A DNA stretch of 64,000 nt, taken from the NCBI RefSeq assembly GCF_003121985.1, contig NZ_QEWP01000002.1, positions 1 to 64,000 on the forward strand, read 5' to 3'. This stretch comes from Marinilabilia rubra. GTDB taxonomy: Bacteria > Bacteroidota > Bacteroidia > Bacteroidales > Marinilabiliaceae. Made by a program: the position numbers and the translations under genes. Below, in pieces: positions 19,069 through 28,265 of this stretch (position 1 is the stretch's first letter; every line of letters begins with the position of its first letter). Under the pieces are notes generated by a model. The model was not told the origin of the DNA. It saw only the letters and a list, made by a program, of their open reading frames with translations, and ran no database searches.

Positions 19069-19085
19069 TTGGTATAACATTAGCT
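19069..19085 (+). promoter_or_regulatory. Sigma-54 promoter of the NifX-like operon
   Basis: TTGGTATAACATTAGCT has the invariant GG-N10-GC spacing (GG at 19071-19072, GC at 19083-19084). Transcription would start near 19096, about 35 bp before the ATG at 19130. Confidence 0.65.
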
Positions 19086-19129
19086 AATTGCTCCAGGAAC
19101 AATTGTTGAACTCTAAAAATTTTTTAATC

Positions 19130-19522
19130 ATGAAAGTAATTTTGCCAGTAATTGATGATCAGGGAGCAAGGAACATGATGGCCAATGGCTTTCACAATGC
19201 CAGATTTGCCTGCATTTACGATTGTGACACGCATGATTGTGAATGGTTACCTTCTGAAAAAATAAGCGAAAAACCCGGGAACCTCACACTGGGGCTAAAG
19301 CAAAAAGGCATCTATACTGTGATAAGTCCGCAAATGCCTTTGATGGCACTTGGTCTTTTTATTGAGAGCGGATTAGTAGTCTACCAGTCAAAGAGCAACA
19401 ATGTGGAAGAAAACATTAAGTTATTCATTGACAATGAACTTAAGCCCTTTCCTGTGCAGGAAGCATTGGTAAGCGAATGTGGAGGTGGTTGCAGCTCTTG
19501 CAGCAGCACATCATGTAATTAA
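19130..19522 (+). CDS. NifX/NafY-family cofactor-binding protein with Cys-rich tail
   Basis: A 130-residue protein resembling the dinitrogenase iron-molybdenum cofactor-binding fold (NifX/NifB C-domain): it begins MKVILPVID, has SEKPGNLTLGLKQKGIYTVIS and ends with a Cys-rich tail C-GGG-C-SS-C-SSTS-C, plus further cysteines in YDCDTHDCEW. I chose the ATG at 19130; a longer frame begins at 19088 but would start upstream of or at the predicted transcript start. First gene of a four-gene operon behind a sigma-54 promoter. It likely carries or stores a cofactor precursor or metal, but that is inference; the tail may bind an iron-sulfur cluster. Confidence 0.7.
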   Translation: MKVILPVIDDQGARNMMANGFHNARFACIYDCDTHDCEWLPSEKISEKPGNLTLGLKQKGIYTVISPQMPLMALGLFIESGLVVYQSKSNNVEENIKLFIDNELKPFPVQEALVSECGGGCSSCSSTSCN

Positions 19523-19538
19523 TTAAAAGTTCTGAAAC

Positions 19539-19760
19539 ATGGCACTAGGAAAAGCAATCCGTTTTATTCGGCAAGCCAGTTTTGACAAGGAATTCAGAAA
19601 AGCATGCTACAACGTTGAAACCAAGGAGGAATTACTTCAAATCCTTGATTTCAATGACGCAGAATTTGAGGATGCCTTTAACATGGAATTAGTAAAATGT
19701 CAAACTTCTGAACAAGCCGATATGATCTATCAGCTAAAGTCATGGTACCACATGATATAA
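19539..19760 (+). CDS. Nif11-like small protein
   Basis: A 73-residue acidic helical protein (SFDKEFRKACYNVETKEELLQILDF) whose pattern resembles the Nif11 domain, a family named for nif clusters and also seen as peptide leaders. It lacks a visible Gly-Gly leader cleavage site and modified-peptide core, so a nif accessory role is more likely than a natural-product precursor. It follows the NifX-like gene by 16 bp and precedes the next gene by 15 bp. Confidence 0.55.
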   Translation: MALGKAIRFIRQASFDKEFRKACYNVETKEELLQILDFNDAEFEDAFNMELVKCQTSEQADMIYQLKSWYHMI

Positions 19761-19775
19761 ATAAACCATCAAATT

Positions 19776-20093
19776 ATGACTGAAGAAGCAATAAAATTCA
19801 GAGATATTGATAAAATTAAGTTCATCGTTAAAGACGCCACCGGCCTGGATATCATGTATGCTTACGATGATCTGATTTTCCCGGAGCACGGCGCTTTTAT
19901 AATACGATTTAACGATGATGACGATAAATCTGTCTTCTGTCACTTTCATAAAGATTGCACGGAGCCTGAAGAAAAACAAATATTGACCTCTTTAGGAAAA
20001 ACCGGCCAATTAAATGACCTTCGGATCATTAAGGGGACAGAGTTTGAAATGAGACAAAAAGACAAAGAACAATTTGAAATAAAATTCCGATAA
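19776..20093 (+). CDS. Uncharacterised protein in NifA-type operon
   Basis: A 105-residue soluble protein that I do not recognise. It is acidic in the middle (FNDDDDKS) and lysine/glutamate-rich at the end, has three scattered cysteine/histidine-containing segments (SVFCHFHKDCTEPEE), and no membrane segment. The CHFHKDC cluster could bind metal. It lies 15 bp after the Nif11-like gene and 2 bp before the next gene, so cotranscription and expression under nitrogen-fixing conditions are likely. Confidence 0.6.
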   Translation: MTEEAIKFRDIDKIKFIVKDATGLDIMYAYDDLIFPEHGAFIIRFNDDDDKSVFCHFHKDCTEPEEKQILTSLGKTGQLNDLRIIKGTEFEMRQKDKEQFEIKFR

Positions 20094-20095
20094 AA

Positions 20096-20491
20096 ATGAT
20101 AGTAAGTGATTTAAATTGGAAAACATGGCTCCGTCATGGCGATCAGTACCTGAAAGCAGCAGGCAGCAAAGGAGCATTTCGCTTTGACACAGAAATTGCA
20201 TACAACCTACTGGGCATGTCACTAGAAGGTTATGTAATGGCCATTTTAGACATCCATAATTCCCTTCCTGAGAACCATACCTTTACTGATTTAGTAGATG
20301 CTCTGGAAACGGTTTATCCTTTGGATGTTAAATTAAGGGAGAAGATACTACAATATGAGAGTCTTCAATCTATTTGCTCTGTTGATAAATATCAGCGTGA
20401 GAAACCTTCTTCTGATGCTGTGGACGACTTAAGAACAGCGGTCAACAGAATTGGTGTTATTGCTCATGAGGTGTGTGGGCATGTAAATTAA
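20096..20491 (+). CDS. Uncharacterised helical protein in NifA-type operon
   Basis: A 131-residue, mostly helical soluble protein that I do not recognise firmly. The pattern (WLRHGDQYLKAAG ... NLLGMSLEGYVMAILDIHNSLPENHTFTDLVDAL) loosely resembles HEPN-type four-helix proteins, but the RX4-6H nuclease motif is not evident. It starts 2 bp after the preceding stop, last gene of the sigma-54 operon. The following spacer 20492-20781 has TAGTTAG heptamers (about 20493-20533) and ATCTAA heptamers near 20670-20695 but no gene. Confidence 0.55.
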   Translation: MIVSDLNWKTWLRHGDQYLKAAGSKGAFRFDTEIAYNLLGMSLEGYVMAILDIHNSLPENHTFTDLVDALETVYPLDVKLREKILQYESLQSICSVDKYQREKPSSDAVDDLRTAVNRIGVIAHEVCGHVN

Positions 20492-20781
20492 TTAGTTTAT
20501 AGTGGTTAGTTATAGTTGGTAGTTAGATAGAGAGAAACAGCTATCACATAAACTTCTTATTATAATAGTTCGTTAACCTTTTGCAATAAGCTCTGAATAA
20601 ATTGCTTGCAGGCTTGCAGCCCTTAGGGCTACCACCCATATTATCAATTAATTACGAATTATCCTAAATCTAATATCTAAAAATCTAACGATCTATTGTA
20701 TTAATAATCCTGAAAAATCATAATGCCGGGATAAAAATTTCTTTATTTTTGCGCGCCAAATTCGCAATATAAAAATAAGAA

Positions 20782-21396
20782 ATGGAAATAATAATCTGGC
20801 TGGATTACATTGGAACAATGGTATTTGCCATAAGTGGTGTACTCACAGCTGCAGGTAAGAAGCTTGATCTCTTTGGAGCTATGTTTATCGGAGTGGTTAC
20901 AGCCATTGGAGGAGGTACAACCCGCGATCTTTTATTGGGGGTTACGCCTGTCACCTGGCTTCAGGAATATGGTTATATCATTTCCATTCTGTTGGGTTTT
21001 ATCATTACCTTTCTTTTCAGAAAGTTTGTTGTCAGAATGCGAAAAACACTCTTCCTGTTTGACACCATCGGGATTGGAGTATTTACCATCATCGGACTGG
21101 AAAAAGCTTTGAATCTGGGGGTAAACCCTATTGTAGCTGTAATAATGGGCATGACCTCTGCTGTTGTGGGGGGTGTTATTCGTGACACGCTGACCAATGA
21201 ACTGCCATTAATATTTCACAAGGAGATTTACGCCATGGCCTGCATTGCGGGGGCCTTGTTTTATCTTCTTTTCGATTGGCTCGAATTGCCGCTGGCTGTT
21301 AATGAAATACTTACCATTGGTATTATTATTACCATCCGTCTGCTGTCAATACGGTTTAACTTGTCAATGCCGGTATTAAAAAATCCTGAAAATTAA
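20782..21396 (+). CDS. TRIC/YadS-family (UPF0126) membrane protein
   Basis: A 204-residue integral membrane protein with two tandem GLY-rich three-helix repeats: MVFAISGVLTAAG ... GGGTTRDLLLG in the first half and TIGIGVFTIIGLEKALNLG ... GGVIRDTLTNE in the second. This is the signature of the YadS/UPF0126 family, bacterial relatives of trimeric intracellular cation channels, also described as glycine transporters. It converges with the helicase gene, overlapping its end by 4 bp. Substrate not determinable. Confidence 0.85.
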   Translation: MEIIIWLDYIGTMVFAISGVLTAAGKKLDLFGAMFIGVVTAIGGGTTRDLLLGVTPVTWLQEYGYIISILLGFIITFLFRKFVVRMRKTLFLFDTIGIGVFTIIGLEKALNLGVNPIVAVIMGMTSAVVGGVIRDTLTNELPLIFHKEIYAMACIAGALFYLLFDWLELPLAVNEILTIGIIITIRLLSIRFNLSMPVLKNPEN

Positions 21397-23399
21397 TCTT
21401 CATCGTTCAGACCGGCAGCAATATTCCAGTAGGTTTTGGCTTTATCCATTTCTCCAAGGCGGGCACAAACATCACCAAGATGCTTATAAACATCCGGATC
21501 TGATTGCTGAATATGAGCGGCTTCCAAAAAATCCTGATAAGCACCCGAAAAGTGTCTCAATTCAAAGCGGGCTTTTCCCCTGCCGTAAAGCGCTTCAAAA
21601 TGTCTCTGACGCAACTTTAAAACAGTTGAGAAGTCCTTTTCGGCACTTTCCAAATCTCCGGTCTGAGTAAGGATCTCCCCGCGCCGCACAAGGGCATCAA
21701 TAAAACGAGGATTCAGGCTTAATGCCTTGTTTAGGTTGGCCAGAGCACTTCGCTGATCCTTAAACTTCACTTCACACTCATTGGCCATCAGGAAGTACTC
21801 TCTTGCAAACTCTTCAACATTTTTTTGCTGAAGAGCCAATTCATCCTCCAAATCTTCAATTCGCTGCTTTAGCCGGGTAGCAAAAGTCATTTGCGAAGCC
21901 ATAAATCTCTGTACTTCTGGCCTGGCCAGGTCATCTTTTCTATATGCGACACCTTGTGCCAGGCAGTTCACGGCCTCCAGCCAATTGCCCTGCCTGAAAC
22001 TTTTCAAAGCAGACACGTATGCCCCATCAGCTTTAGCTTTATCCAGTTCTTCTTTAATCAATTGCTGGTCGTTGGCAGATCTGGCAAATTGCTGAACCTG
22101 TGGATTTACAATAACATCACGATTGGTAACCGGCGTTTTGAGTACAATACCCGCAAGGGAGCGACAACGACTAAGTGCCACATAAAGCTGGCCGCCGGCA
22201 AAAGCACCTCCGCTGAAATCAATAACAACCTTATCAAAAGTAAGCCCCTGACTTTTATGTACGGTAATGGCCCATGCCAAACGAAGGGGGTATTGAGTAA
22301 AGGAGCCTATCTCCTCTTCAATTATCCGGTTATTCTTTTCATCGTAACGATACCTGAGATTCAACCACTTTTCTCTTGTAATAAGATGGGTTTGATCATC
22401 CTCTGTACGTACGTAAATACCTTCATCTGTAATTTCATCAACCAATCCAAGCGTGCCGTTATACCAACGTCTTTGAGGATCGTTTTTCACAAACATCACC
22501 TGGGAATTCTCTTTTAAAACCAAATTCTGAAGCGTTGGCAAACTGGACTGTTGAAACTCACCTTGAATTTCACCCATGAAACTTACCGGATTTCCTTCCA
22601 GTTCATCCAGCTTTTTATCATTGATGTAATTTACCGTATCTCGACGTGTCGCCAGGGTAATAAACAGCTCATTTACCGGAGGCTCAAAATTGCGATTTAA
22701 GCGTTGGTTGATTTTAGAGATATCATCCGGACGGGCAGATTTAACCCTTATTTTATCCAACATTTGGACAAAAGCCTTATCGTTTTGACGATAGACTTTC
22801 TTCAATTCAATTTGGACAAGTGGAATTCTTGAGAATACCTTTGCAGAGAAAAAGAAAGGCGATTGATAAAAACGGCCGAGAATCTTCCAGTCATCAGATT
22901 TCACTACGGGCTCCAACTGAAAAGCATCACCGACCATCAAAATTTGTTTCCCGCCGAAAGGCAGCGTTTTGTTCCTGGTATAAACCCGCAAAACCTGATC
23001 AATAAAATCCAGGATATCAACACGCACCATGGAAACTTCATCTATAATAAGAAGATCAGCTTCCCGTATAAGCTTTATTTTCTCTTTATTGTATTTCAAA
23101 AAATCATAGATGCGCCCATCTTTGGTCGAAAGATCAGGATCATCCGGTAAAATTGGTCGAAAAGGGATTTTGAAAAAGGAGTGCATCGTAACCCCTCCTG
23201 CATTGATAGCGGCTATTCCCGTAGGGGCTACAACAATGTGTTTTTTATGAGTATTCTCACAGATGTAACGCAAAAATGTAGACTTACCTGTACCGGCCCG
23301 ACCCGTCAAAAAAACAGACGAATTGGTGTACTGGATGAGTTGCAAGGCATTTTGAAACTCTGCATTCTCAAGATCCATATTTACAGGTAATTCACTCAC
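21393..23399 (-). CDS. PIF1-like helicase fused to C-terminal TPR repeats
   Basis: A 668-residue protein. The N-terminal ~430 residues are an SF1 DNA helicase of the PIF1/RecD type: Walker A GRAGTGKSTFLR (about 34-45), DEVSM, GDAFQLEPV and the C-terminal HKSQGLTFDKVVID and YVALSRCRS motifs. The remaining ~240 residues hold a coiled stretch and several TPRs (ALSLNPRFIDALVRRGEI, VLKLRQRHFEALYGRGKA). Translation seems to begin at a GTG at 23399 overlapping the previous stop by one base (TAGTG); an ATG at 23378 is an alternative. It is the third gene of an M23 peptidase-TPR-helicase operon. Confidence 0.85.
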   Translation of the reverse strand: MSELPVNMDLENAEFQNALQLIQYTNSSVFLTGRAGTGKSTFLRYICENTHKKHIVVAPTGIAAINAGGVTMHSFFKIPFRPILPDDPDLSTKDGRIYDFLKYNKEKIKLIREADLLIIDEVSMVRVDILDFIDQVLRVYTRNKTLPFGGKQILMVGDAFQLEPVVKSDDWKILGRFYQSPFFFSAKVFSRIPLVQIELKKVYRQNDKAFVQMLDKIRVKSARPDDISKINQRLNRNFEPPVNELFITLATRRDTVNYINDKKLDELEGNPVSFMGEIQGEFQQSSLPTLQNLVLKENSQVMFVKNDPQRRWYNGTLGLVDEITDEGIYVRTEDDQTHLITREKWLNLRYRYDEKNNRIIEEEIGSFTQYPLRLAWAITVHKSQGLTFDKVVIDFSGGAFAGGQLYVALSRCRSLAGIVLKTPVTNRDVIVNPQVQQFARSANDQQLIKEELDKAKADGAYVSALKSFRQGNWLEAVNCLAQGVAYRKDDLARPEVQRFMASQMTFATRLKQRIEDLEDELALQQKNVEEFAREYFLMANECEVKFKDQRSALANLNKALSLNPRFIDALVRRGEILTQTGDLESAEKDFSTVLKLRQRHFEALYGRGKARFELRHFSGAYQDFLEAAHIQQSDPDVYKHLGDVCARLGEMDKAKTYWNIAAGLNDED

Positions 23400-25519
23400 T
23401 ATTGAACCTCCTCTTCTACCTTTTCTTTTTCTATACTATATGATCCATAACGTTTTATCACACTATAGGCTTCAAAAACACCTAACTCACCGGCTTTACT
23501 TAAATCCATTGTGCCTTTGGCTGTTTTTTCCCGATAAAGTCTGATTAACCCTCTGTTAAAGTAGGCTTCGGCAAATTCCGGATTTACGTCAATAGCTCTG
23601 GAATAATATTCAGTAGCCTCGTCAAAATTACGAAGCAAACTGTTCATATACCCCAAATTGAACCAGATAAATTCAAATTCAGGAGCAATCTCTCCGGCTT
23701 TTTCCAGGTCGTCAATGATCATTTTATAGTCCAAAATCGTTTGCTGATTCATGCCTGCATCCGTGGCGGGACTACCAGTATTGGTTTGCAGATCTAATTG
23801 ATCTACCTCAGGAAGATCCTCTGCCTGGAACTCCTTAACCGTTTCTACAATTTTGTAACGTGTAAAAGCCCTGGCAAAATAGGCCAGGTAATTATCAGGA
23901 TTAATATCAATGACTTTTGAAAAATCTTCAATAGCATTATTTAAATTAAAAGCAGCCATATAAAGCAATCCCCGCTCCATTAACAGTTCAGCTTTTTCCA
24001 TTTGGGCGGAAGCACTCTGCAGCTCTTTATCAAGACTGGTAATAGATTCAAAAAGCCTGGCCGAAGCTTCTCTGCTTATTTCGCTGGTAGCATTGGCAAT
24101 CTCTAATGTTCGGTCAAACTCAAAAGAGTTGGACAATTCCTCTACATCACGGTCAAAGTATCTCACCCGGTGATAAAGTGTATCTCCGGGAAAGAAAGTC
24201 AAACCATAGAGAGGTTGCAGATCGACCATAATATTTCGATTCTGTATCTTCCCACGCAAGGTAGATCCGGTTAACTGCTCGGGTTGATCAGAACCAAAAT
24301 CATCCAAAACAGCCATTTTATCGTAATTTCTGATATTTCGGTCATCCTCTTTCCTGGTGGCTTTCCTTGTAGTTTCTTTTTCATCTTCCTGATCTTTTGC
24401 GCTACTGCCATCTGCAATCTTATCACGTCTATCCATTTCCATCTTCATGGCAGTATTGTAATCCAACCGGGCTGCTTCTTCCTGCCCCAGAGCCTGCTTC
24501 ACCTCTGCCCTGTTCATGTATACAGGCCCGTAATCGGGATAAGCATTGGCCACTATATTAAAGTCGGATAATGCTTTACGATATTCACCTTTTTCTTTGT
24601 ACAACATTCCCCTGTAATACAAAGTGGGTAAGTCTTCTCCCCGCAATGCCAAAACTCTGGAGAAATCGTTGATGGCACCATCCAAGTCACCTATTTCAGC
24701 TCTGAGAATACCCCGGTTATTATACCCCATGGCATTTCGTGGCTCAAGCTCAACAAACTTATTGAAATCTTTCATCGTTCCCCTCAAGTCATCCAGCTGA
24801 TAACGGATAACCCCACGATTCATATAAAAAGAGGGTTCATCCGGTCTTATTTCCAGGGCTTTTTGAATGTCAGAAAGAGCATTTTCAAAATCCCCCTCCT
24901 GATAATAAACCATAGACCTATTCACATATCCATCAGGAATATAAGGATTTACATCAATGGCTTTGGAAAAATCCCTGAGTGCCCCCGTGGTATCCTCGGC
25001 TGAGAACCTTGCCAGTCCGCGATTTAAATAGGCAGTAATAAGGTTGGGTGCTCCCTCTAAAGCTTTAGAATATACATCTATCGCTTTTGCGTAATCCTCT
25101 TTCTGAATATAACCGATCCCCAAATTTATAAGCAAATTGGTATTCTGCGGTTCAACTTCCAATCCAGCTTTGTAGTCTTCAATAGCTTCCTCAGGGTCTT
25201 CCATTTTTTGATATAAAATACCTCTCAAGTTGTAGGCATCAATCAAATATGGATTACGTTCAAGTGCCTTTGAGCAATCATTTAAGGCCCCTTTGTAATC
25301 CTCCAGATGATATTTCCCAACCGCCCGGTAATAGTACGGCTCAGCCAGAAAAGGTTTGGCCCTTATAATTTGATTAAAATATTGTATCGCTAATACGTAG
25401 TCCTCAAAATAAAGTGCATTCCTTCCAATAATGGTCATCCGGTCGGTGTCAATTTGTCCCTTGACATTACCTCCTGCAAGTGCCAGAATTGCAAGAATTA
25501 TATAAAAAGTTTTTCGCAT
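23399..25519 (-). CDS. Secreted TPR-repeat protein
   Basis: A 706-residue protein with a signal peptide (ILAILALAGGNVKG) followed by roughly nine consecutive TPR units (for example YYYRAVGKYHLEDYKGALND), a charged non-repetitive middle (about residues 350-480), then more TPRs near the C-terminus. TPR arrays are protein-protein scaffolds; no enzymatic motif is visible. Its stop overlaps the helicase start by one base, and the M23 peptidase gene ends 5 bp upstream, so all three are probably cotranslated. Likely periplasmic, perhaps assisting cell-envelope functions. Confidence 0.8.
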   Translation of the reverse strand: MRKTFYIILAILALAGGNVKGQIDTDRMTIIGRNALYFEDYVLAIQYFNQIIRAKPFLAEPYYYRAVGKYHLEDYKGALNDCSKALERNPYLIDAYNLRGILYQKMEDPEEAIEDYKAGLEVEPQNTNLLINLGIGYIQKEDYAKAIDVYSKALEGAPNLITAYLNRGLARFSAEDTTGALRDFSKAIDVNPYIPDGYVNRSMVYYQEGDFENALSDIQKALEIRPDEPSFYMNRGVIRYQLDDLRGTMKDFNKFVELEPRNAMGYNNRGILRAEIGDLDGAINDFSRVLALRGEDLPTLYYRGMLYKEKGEYRKALSDFNIVANAYPDYGPVYMNRAEVKQALGQEEAARLDYNTAMKMEMDRRDKIADGSSAKDQEDEKETTRKATRKEDDRNIRNYDKMAVLDDFGSDQPEQLTGSTLRGKIQNRNIMVDLQPLYGLTFFPGDTLYHRVRYFDRDVEELSNSFEFDRTLEIANATSEISREASARLFESITSLDKELQSASAQMEKAELLMERGLLYMAAFNLNNAIEDFSKVIDINPDNYLAYFARAFTRYKIVETVKEFQAEDLPEVDQLDLQTNTGSPATDAGMNQQTILDYKMIIDDLEKAGEIAPEFEFIWFNLGYMNSLLRNFDEATEYYSRAIDVNPEFAEAYFNRGLIRLYREKTAKGTMDLSKAGELGVFEAYSVIKRYGSYSIEKEKVEEEVQ

Positions 25520-25524
25520 ATAGA

Positions 25525-27252
25525 TCAGTACCTGAATTTGGTTTCCACCACATTAGTGTTTCCAGCTCCATCCGAGACCTCAATTTTCAGTTCATGGTCT
25601 CCTTTCTCCAGAAATGGAACTTTATCGAATTTACAAATTAATAGATCATTTTTAGCATCATATTCTAATAAAGCCCAATTACCATCAATTGTACAATTAT
25701 ATTGATCGATTCCTGAGAAATCATCTTTTATTCTAATTTTTAAATCACTACGACCTTCATAATTTTGCTGATAGGGCCGGTTCAAAATCCTAATTTTAGG
25801 AGGAACAGTATCTCGCGTAATCAAAAACTCCCCTAAAACCCGGGTTTCTATAACAAAATGTGAGCCATCAATGTGTCCACCTGCAAATTGCTTTCTTAAA
25901 TTCCTTGATATTCTTGCTCCACAAATACCCTTTTCATCCAAACTATCGGGCAAAGGTATTCTAACCTGAAAACTCTTGTGAGCAGGAACTGTTTTATCCA
26001 GTATAGATATCGCAGTCCCCGAAAGAGAAATAAGAGACTCTCTAACATTAATCTGTCCAGTTACATCCTGATAAAAGGTCTCTTCTTCAAAAGAAACTGA
26101 ATGCCCGGCTTCATCATACAAAAAAGGTTCAGAAGCCTGTATCTGAATGCTTGAAGGATCGTCTTCTGCCGGGGATAAGCTCCCATTAACTCCCTGTATG
26201 GTAAAGTCAAGATTTGAAGAATTTCCGGAAACATCTTTCACTTCAAACGACAAATCATAGTCCTGCCGGGCTTTGGTTAATATTTTCCCTCTGCTCACGT
26301 CTACTTCGTACAAATCTACTCTGTTTAATGGATCCAGAAAGCTTTTTTGAACCACCCGACCACTGTTTACTTTTTCAGCATAGTCTATATGGCTATTGAG
26401 ATACCGGGTATTATGAAAATAAAATCCGTCCATCAGGTAGCTGAAAATTTTTTCATCATTAAGATTAAGATCAATGGAATGAACTCCACATTTTCTCCAC
26501 GAGCCGGTATAGTAATCAATTACTTCAATACCAACTCCGATAATACCTGAGGTTTCAATAGACGGATTATGTTTCAAATGAAAAGCTCCATCATAAAAAA
26601 CGGCAGGATAATATTGAGCTTGATGATGTCCATTAATTGTGGAACTATCAGAAAGCGGATATATTTTAATTCCTGCAATATGAGGACGAACATCATCTTT
26701 CACCGGATTGGGGAATGCAAGCGGATCTAAAGGCCTCTGCCCTTCAGTTTCCCGAACTTCAAAATGCAAATGCGGACCTCCTGAACTTCCTGAATTACCA
26801 GAAAAACCGATAATCTCACCTCTCTCTATTTCAACCAGACCTTCATCCAGGTATTCATTTACCTGAAATGATTGCTGATCATATTGAATTGCAGTGACCA
26901 CAGAGTCTATTTTTTCTGAAAAACCATCAAGATGGGCATAAACGGTAGTATAGCCCGATGGGTGATCAACATATACAGCTTTTCCAAATCCATAGGGGGA
27001 AACTGCCACTCGTGATACAAAGCCCATATCCGCAGCATAAACAGGCAAACCAGTTTTGCCCTTTGTTGTAAGATCCAGACCGGAGTGAAAATGATTACTC
27101 CTCAATTCACCAAAGCTACCACTCACCTTCGGTGAAATATCAAGAGGAAATTGATATTCCCATTGAACCGGTGGCTGTTGAGAAAATGATGTAAAACAAG
27201 ATATTTGAAATATAAATAAGAACCCTAAATAAAATAATCCCCTTCTGTTCAT
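25525..27252 (-). CDS. Secreted M23-family metallopeptidase with C-terminal beta domains
   Basis: A 575-residue exported protein (signal peptide LGFLFIFQISCFTSFS). The M23 domain lies at about residues 30-190, with the zinc motifs HFHSGLDL (H-x4-D) and GPHLHFEV (H-x-H); it would cut peptidoglycan cross-links. The C-terminal ~380 residues are beta-rich and contain segments like DTVPPKIRIL and DDFSGIDQYNCTIDG, typical of Ig-like domains. The gene begins the operon; the upstream spacer 27253-27584 has no recognisable gene or clear promoter. Confidence 0.85.
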   Translation of the reverse strand: MNRRGLFYLGFLFIFQISCFTSFSQQPPVQWEYQFPLDISPKVSGSFGELRSNHFHSGLDLTTKGKTGLPVYAADMGFVSRVAVSPYGFGKAVYVDHPSGYTTVYAHLDGFSEKIDSVVTAIQYDQQSFQVNEYLDEGLVEIERGEIIGFSGNSGSSGGPHLHFEVRETEGQRPLDPLAFPNPVKDDVRPHIAGIKIYPLSDSSTINGHHQAQYYPAVFYDGAFHLKHNPSIETSGIIGVGIEVIDYYTGSWRKCGVHSIDLNLNDEKIFSYLMDGFYFHNTRYLNSHIDYAEKVNSGRVVQKSFLDPLNRVDLYEVDVSRGKILTKARQDYDLSFEVKDVSGNSSNLDFTIQGVNGSLSPAEDDPSSIQIQASEPFLYDEAGHSVSFEEETFYQDVTGQINVRESLISLSGTAISILDKTVPAHKSFQVRIPLPDSLDEKGICGARISRNLRKQFAGGHIDGSHFVIETRVLGEFLITRDTVPPKIRILNRPYQQNYEGRSDLKIRIKDDFSGIDQYNCTIDGNWALLEYDAKNDLLICKFDKVPFLEKGDHELKIEVSDGAGNTNVVETKFRY

Positions 27253-27584
27253 CTATAATATTTTTGAAGCCTTAAAAGTATAAAAAATTGAATCATTTCA
27301 ATAATTGCAAACGCAGATCAACACCCACGAAAACAGTAAATGATATATTACGACAGAATAGCCTAAGGGTTCATTTGTTTTTCAAAAAATTCCAGAGGAA
27401 TTAGAGATACAATCGCCCCACTCTCTTACCCCGGATTAGTGAGTCCCTTAAAATCAACTCCATCAAAGCAATGTTTGGCAGATTAATCAACATAAAACTG
27501 CCATGCCATCAAATTTCCAGGGATTAAGAAAAACAATACATCAAATATTGTGTTCTACTATTAAACACTTAAAAATCAATAAAT

Positions 27585-27872
27585 ATGGAAACTAAAGACG
27601 CTTATATCGAGAAACTAAATGCAAGAATTAAAGAATTACAGGCAGACTTGGACAAATTGGATGCTAAGGCTCGTGAAAGTGAGGCCGATTTGAAAATTAA
27701 GTATCAGGATGAAATTGAAAAACTTAACGTTAAGAAAGCGAAGGCTGAGACCAAATTAAACGAAATCAGGAATGCATCGGGCGAAGCTTGGAATGACCTT
27801 AAGGCCGGTGCCGACCAGGCATTTGAAGATCTAAAAACAAGCTGGAAAGAAGCCATGGCTAAGTTTAAATAA
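27585..27872 (+). CDS. Small coiled-coil protein
   Basis: A 95-residue, highly charged, all-helical protein (KLNARIKELQADLDKLDAKARE, ends in KTSWKEAMAKFK). It resembles the short sll1863-type stress-associated coiled-coil proteins, but no enzymatic residue can be named. It is monocistronic and followed by a hairpin terminator at 27901. Confidence 0.65.
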   Translation: METKDAYIEKLNARIKELQADLDKLDAKARESEADLKIKYQDEIEKLNVKKAKAETKLNEIRNASGEAWNDLKAGADQAFEDLKTSWKEAMAKFK

Positions 27873-27900
27873 TATATTCACTTGAAGATCTGCTATGCTC

Positions 27901-27929
27901 AAAACCCTAATTCAACGCAATTAGGTTTT
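27901..27929 (+). terminator. Terminator after the coiled-coil gene
   Basis: AAAACCCTAATT / AATTAGGTTTT stem with one bulged C and a six-base loop, ending in a T-run, 28 bp past the stop at 27872. Confidence 0.7.
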
Positions 27930-28009
27930 ACTTGAAAATAGCATCTCAAATTTTCGCTCTCTTTTTTGAAGTATTTTGTCATGGTAGATTTTTATTTTGG
28001 AAGAGAGCA

Positions 28010-28079
28010 AAAACAGGTATTGGTTTTCCGAACTTTCACCATTTCGATGAAAAAGGAAGTTCGGGAAAATACCTGTTTT
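28010..28079. repeat. Long interrupted inverted repeat upstream of tRNA-Arg
   Basis: AAAACAGGTAT and TTTTCCGAACTT on the left mirror AAGTTCGGGAAAA and TACCTGTTTT on the right, with small bulges. No gene covers 27930-28195. It could be a terminator or a structured RNA. Confidence 0.5.
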
Positions 28080-28195
28080 ATTTTTAATAAAAAAAGAACA
28101 AAAAAACACCCCACATAATCTTTTGTATATCTTATTTTTGACTCCTCAAAATGGTCTCCAGCCCCCAAAAAGTCACATTTTTTTACCGCTCCCAT

Positions 28196-28227
28196 TTGCA
28201 CAGACAAAAATATTTTCCCTATATTTG
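28196..28227 (+). promoter_or_regulatory. Bacteroidota-type promoter of tRNA-Arg
   Basis: A -33 TTG at 28196-28198 and -7 TATATTTG at 28220-28227 with 21 bp between fit the TTTG/TAnnTTTG consensus of this phylum. It lies 38 bp before the tRNA. Confidence 0.65.
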
Positions 28228-28265
28228 CACCGCATTTGAGAGAAACACACACTCAAAACAGCAAC

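Noticed and set aside
19539-19760. Precursor of a modified peptide (Nif11 leader)
   Set aside because: No Gly-Gly cleavage motif, no core peptide and no modification enzyme nearby.
27921-28252. Two minus-strand ORFs before the tRNA
   Set aside because: They overlap the inverted repeat at 28010-28079 and the tRNA promoter and show no protein features.
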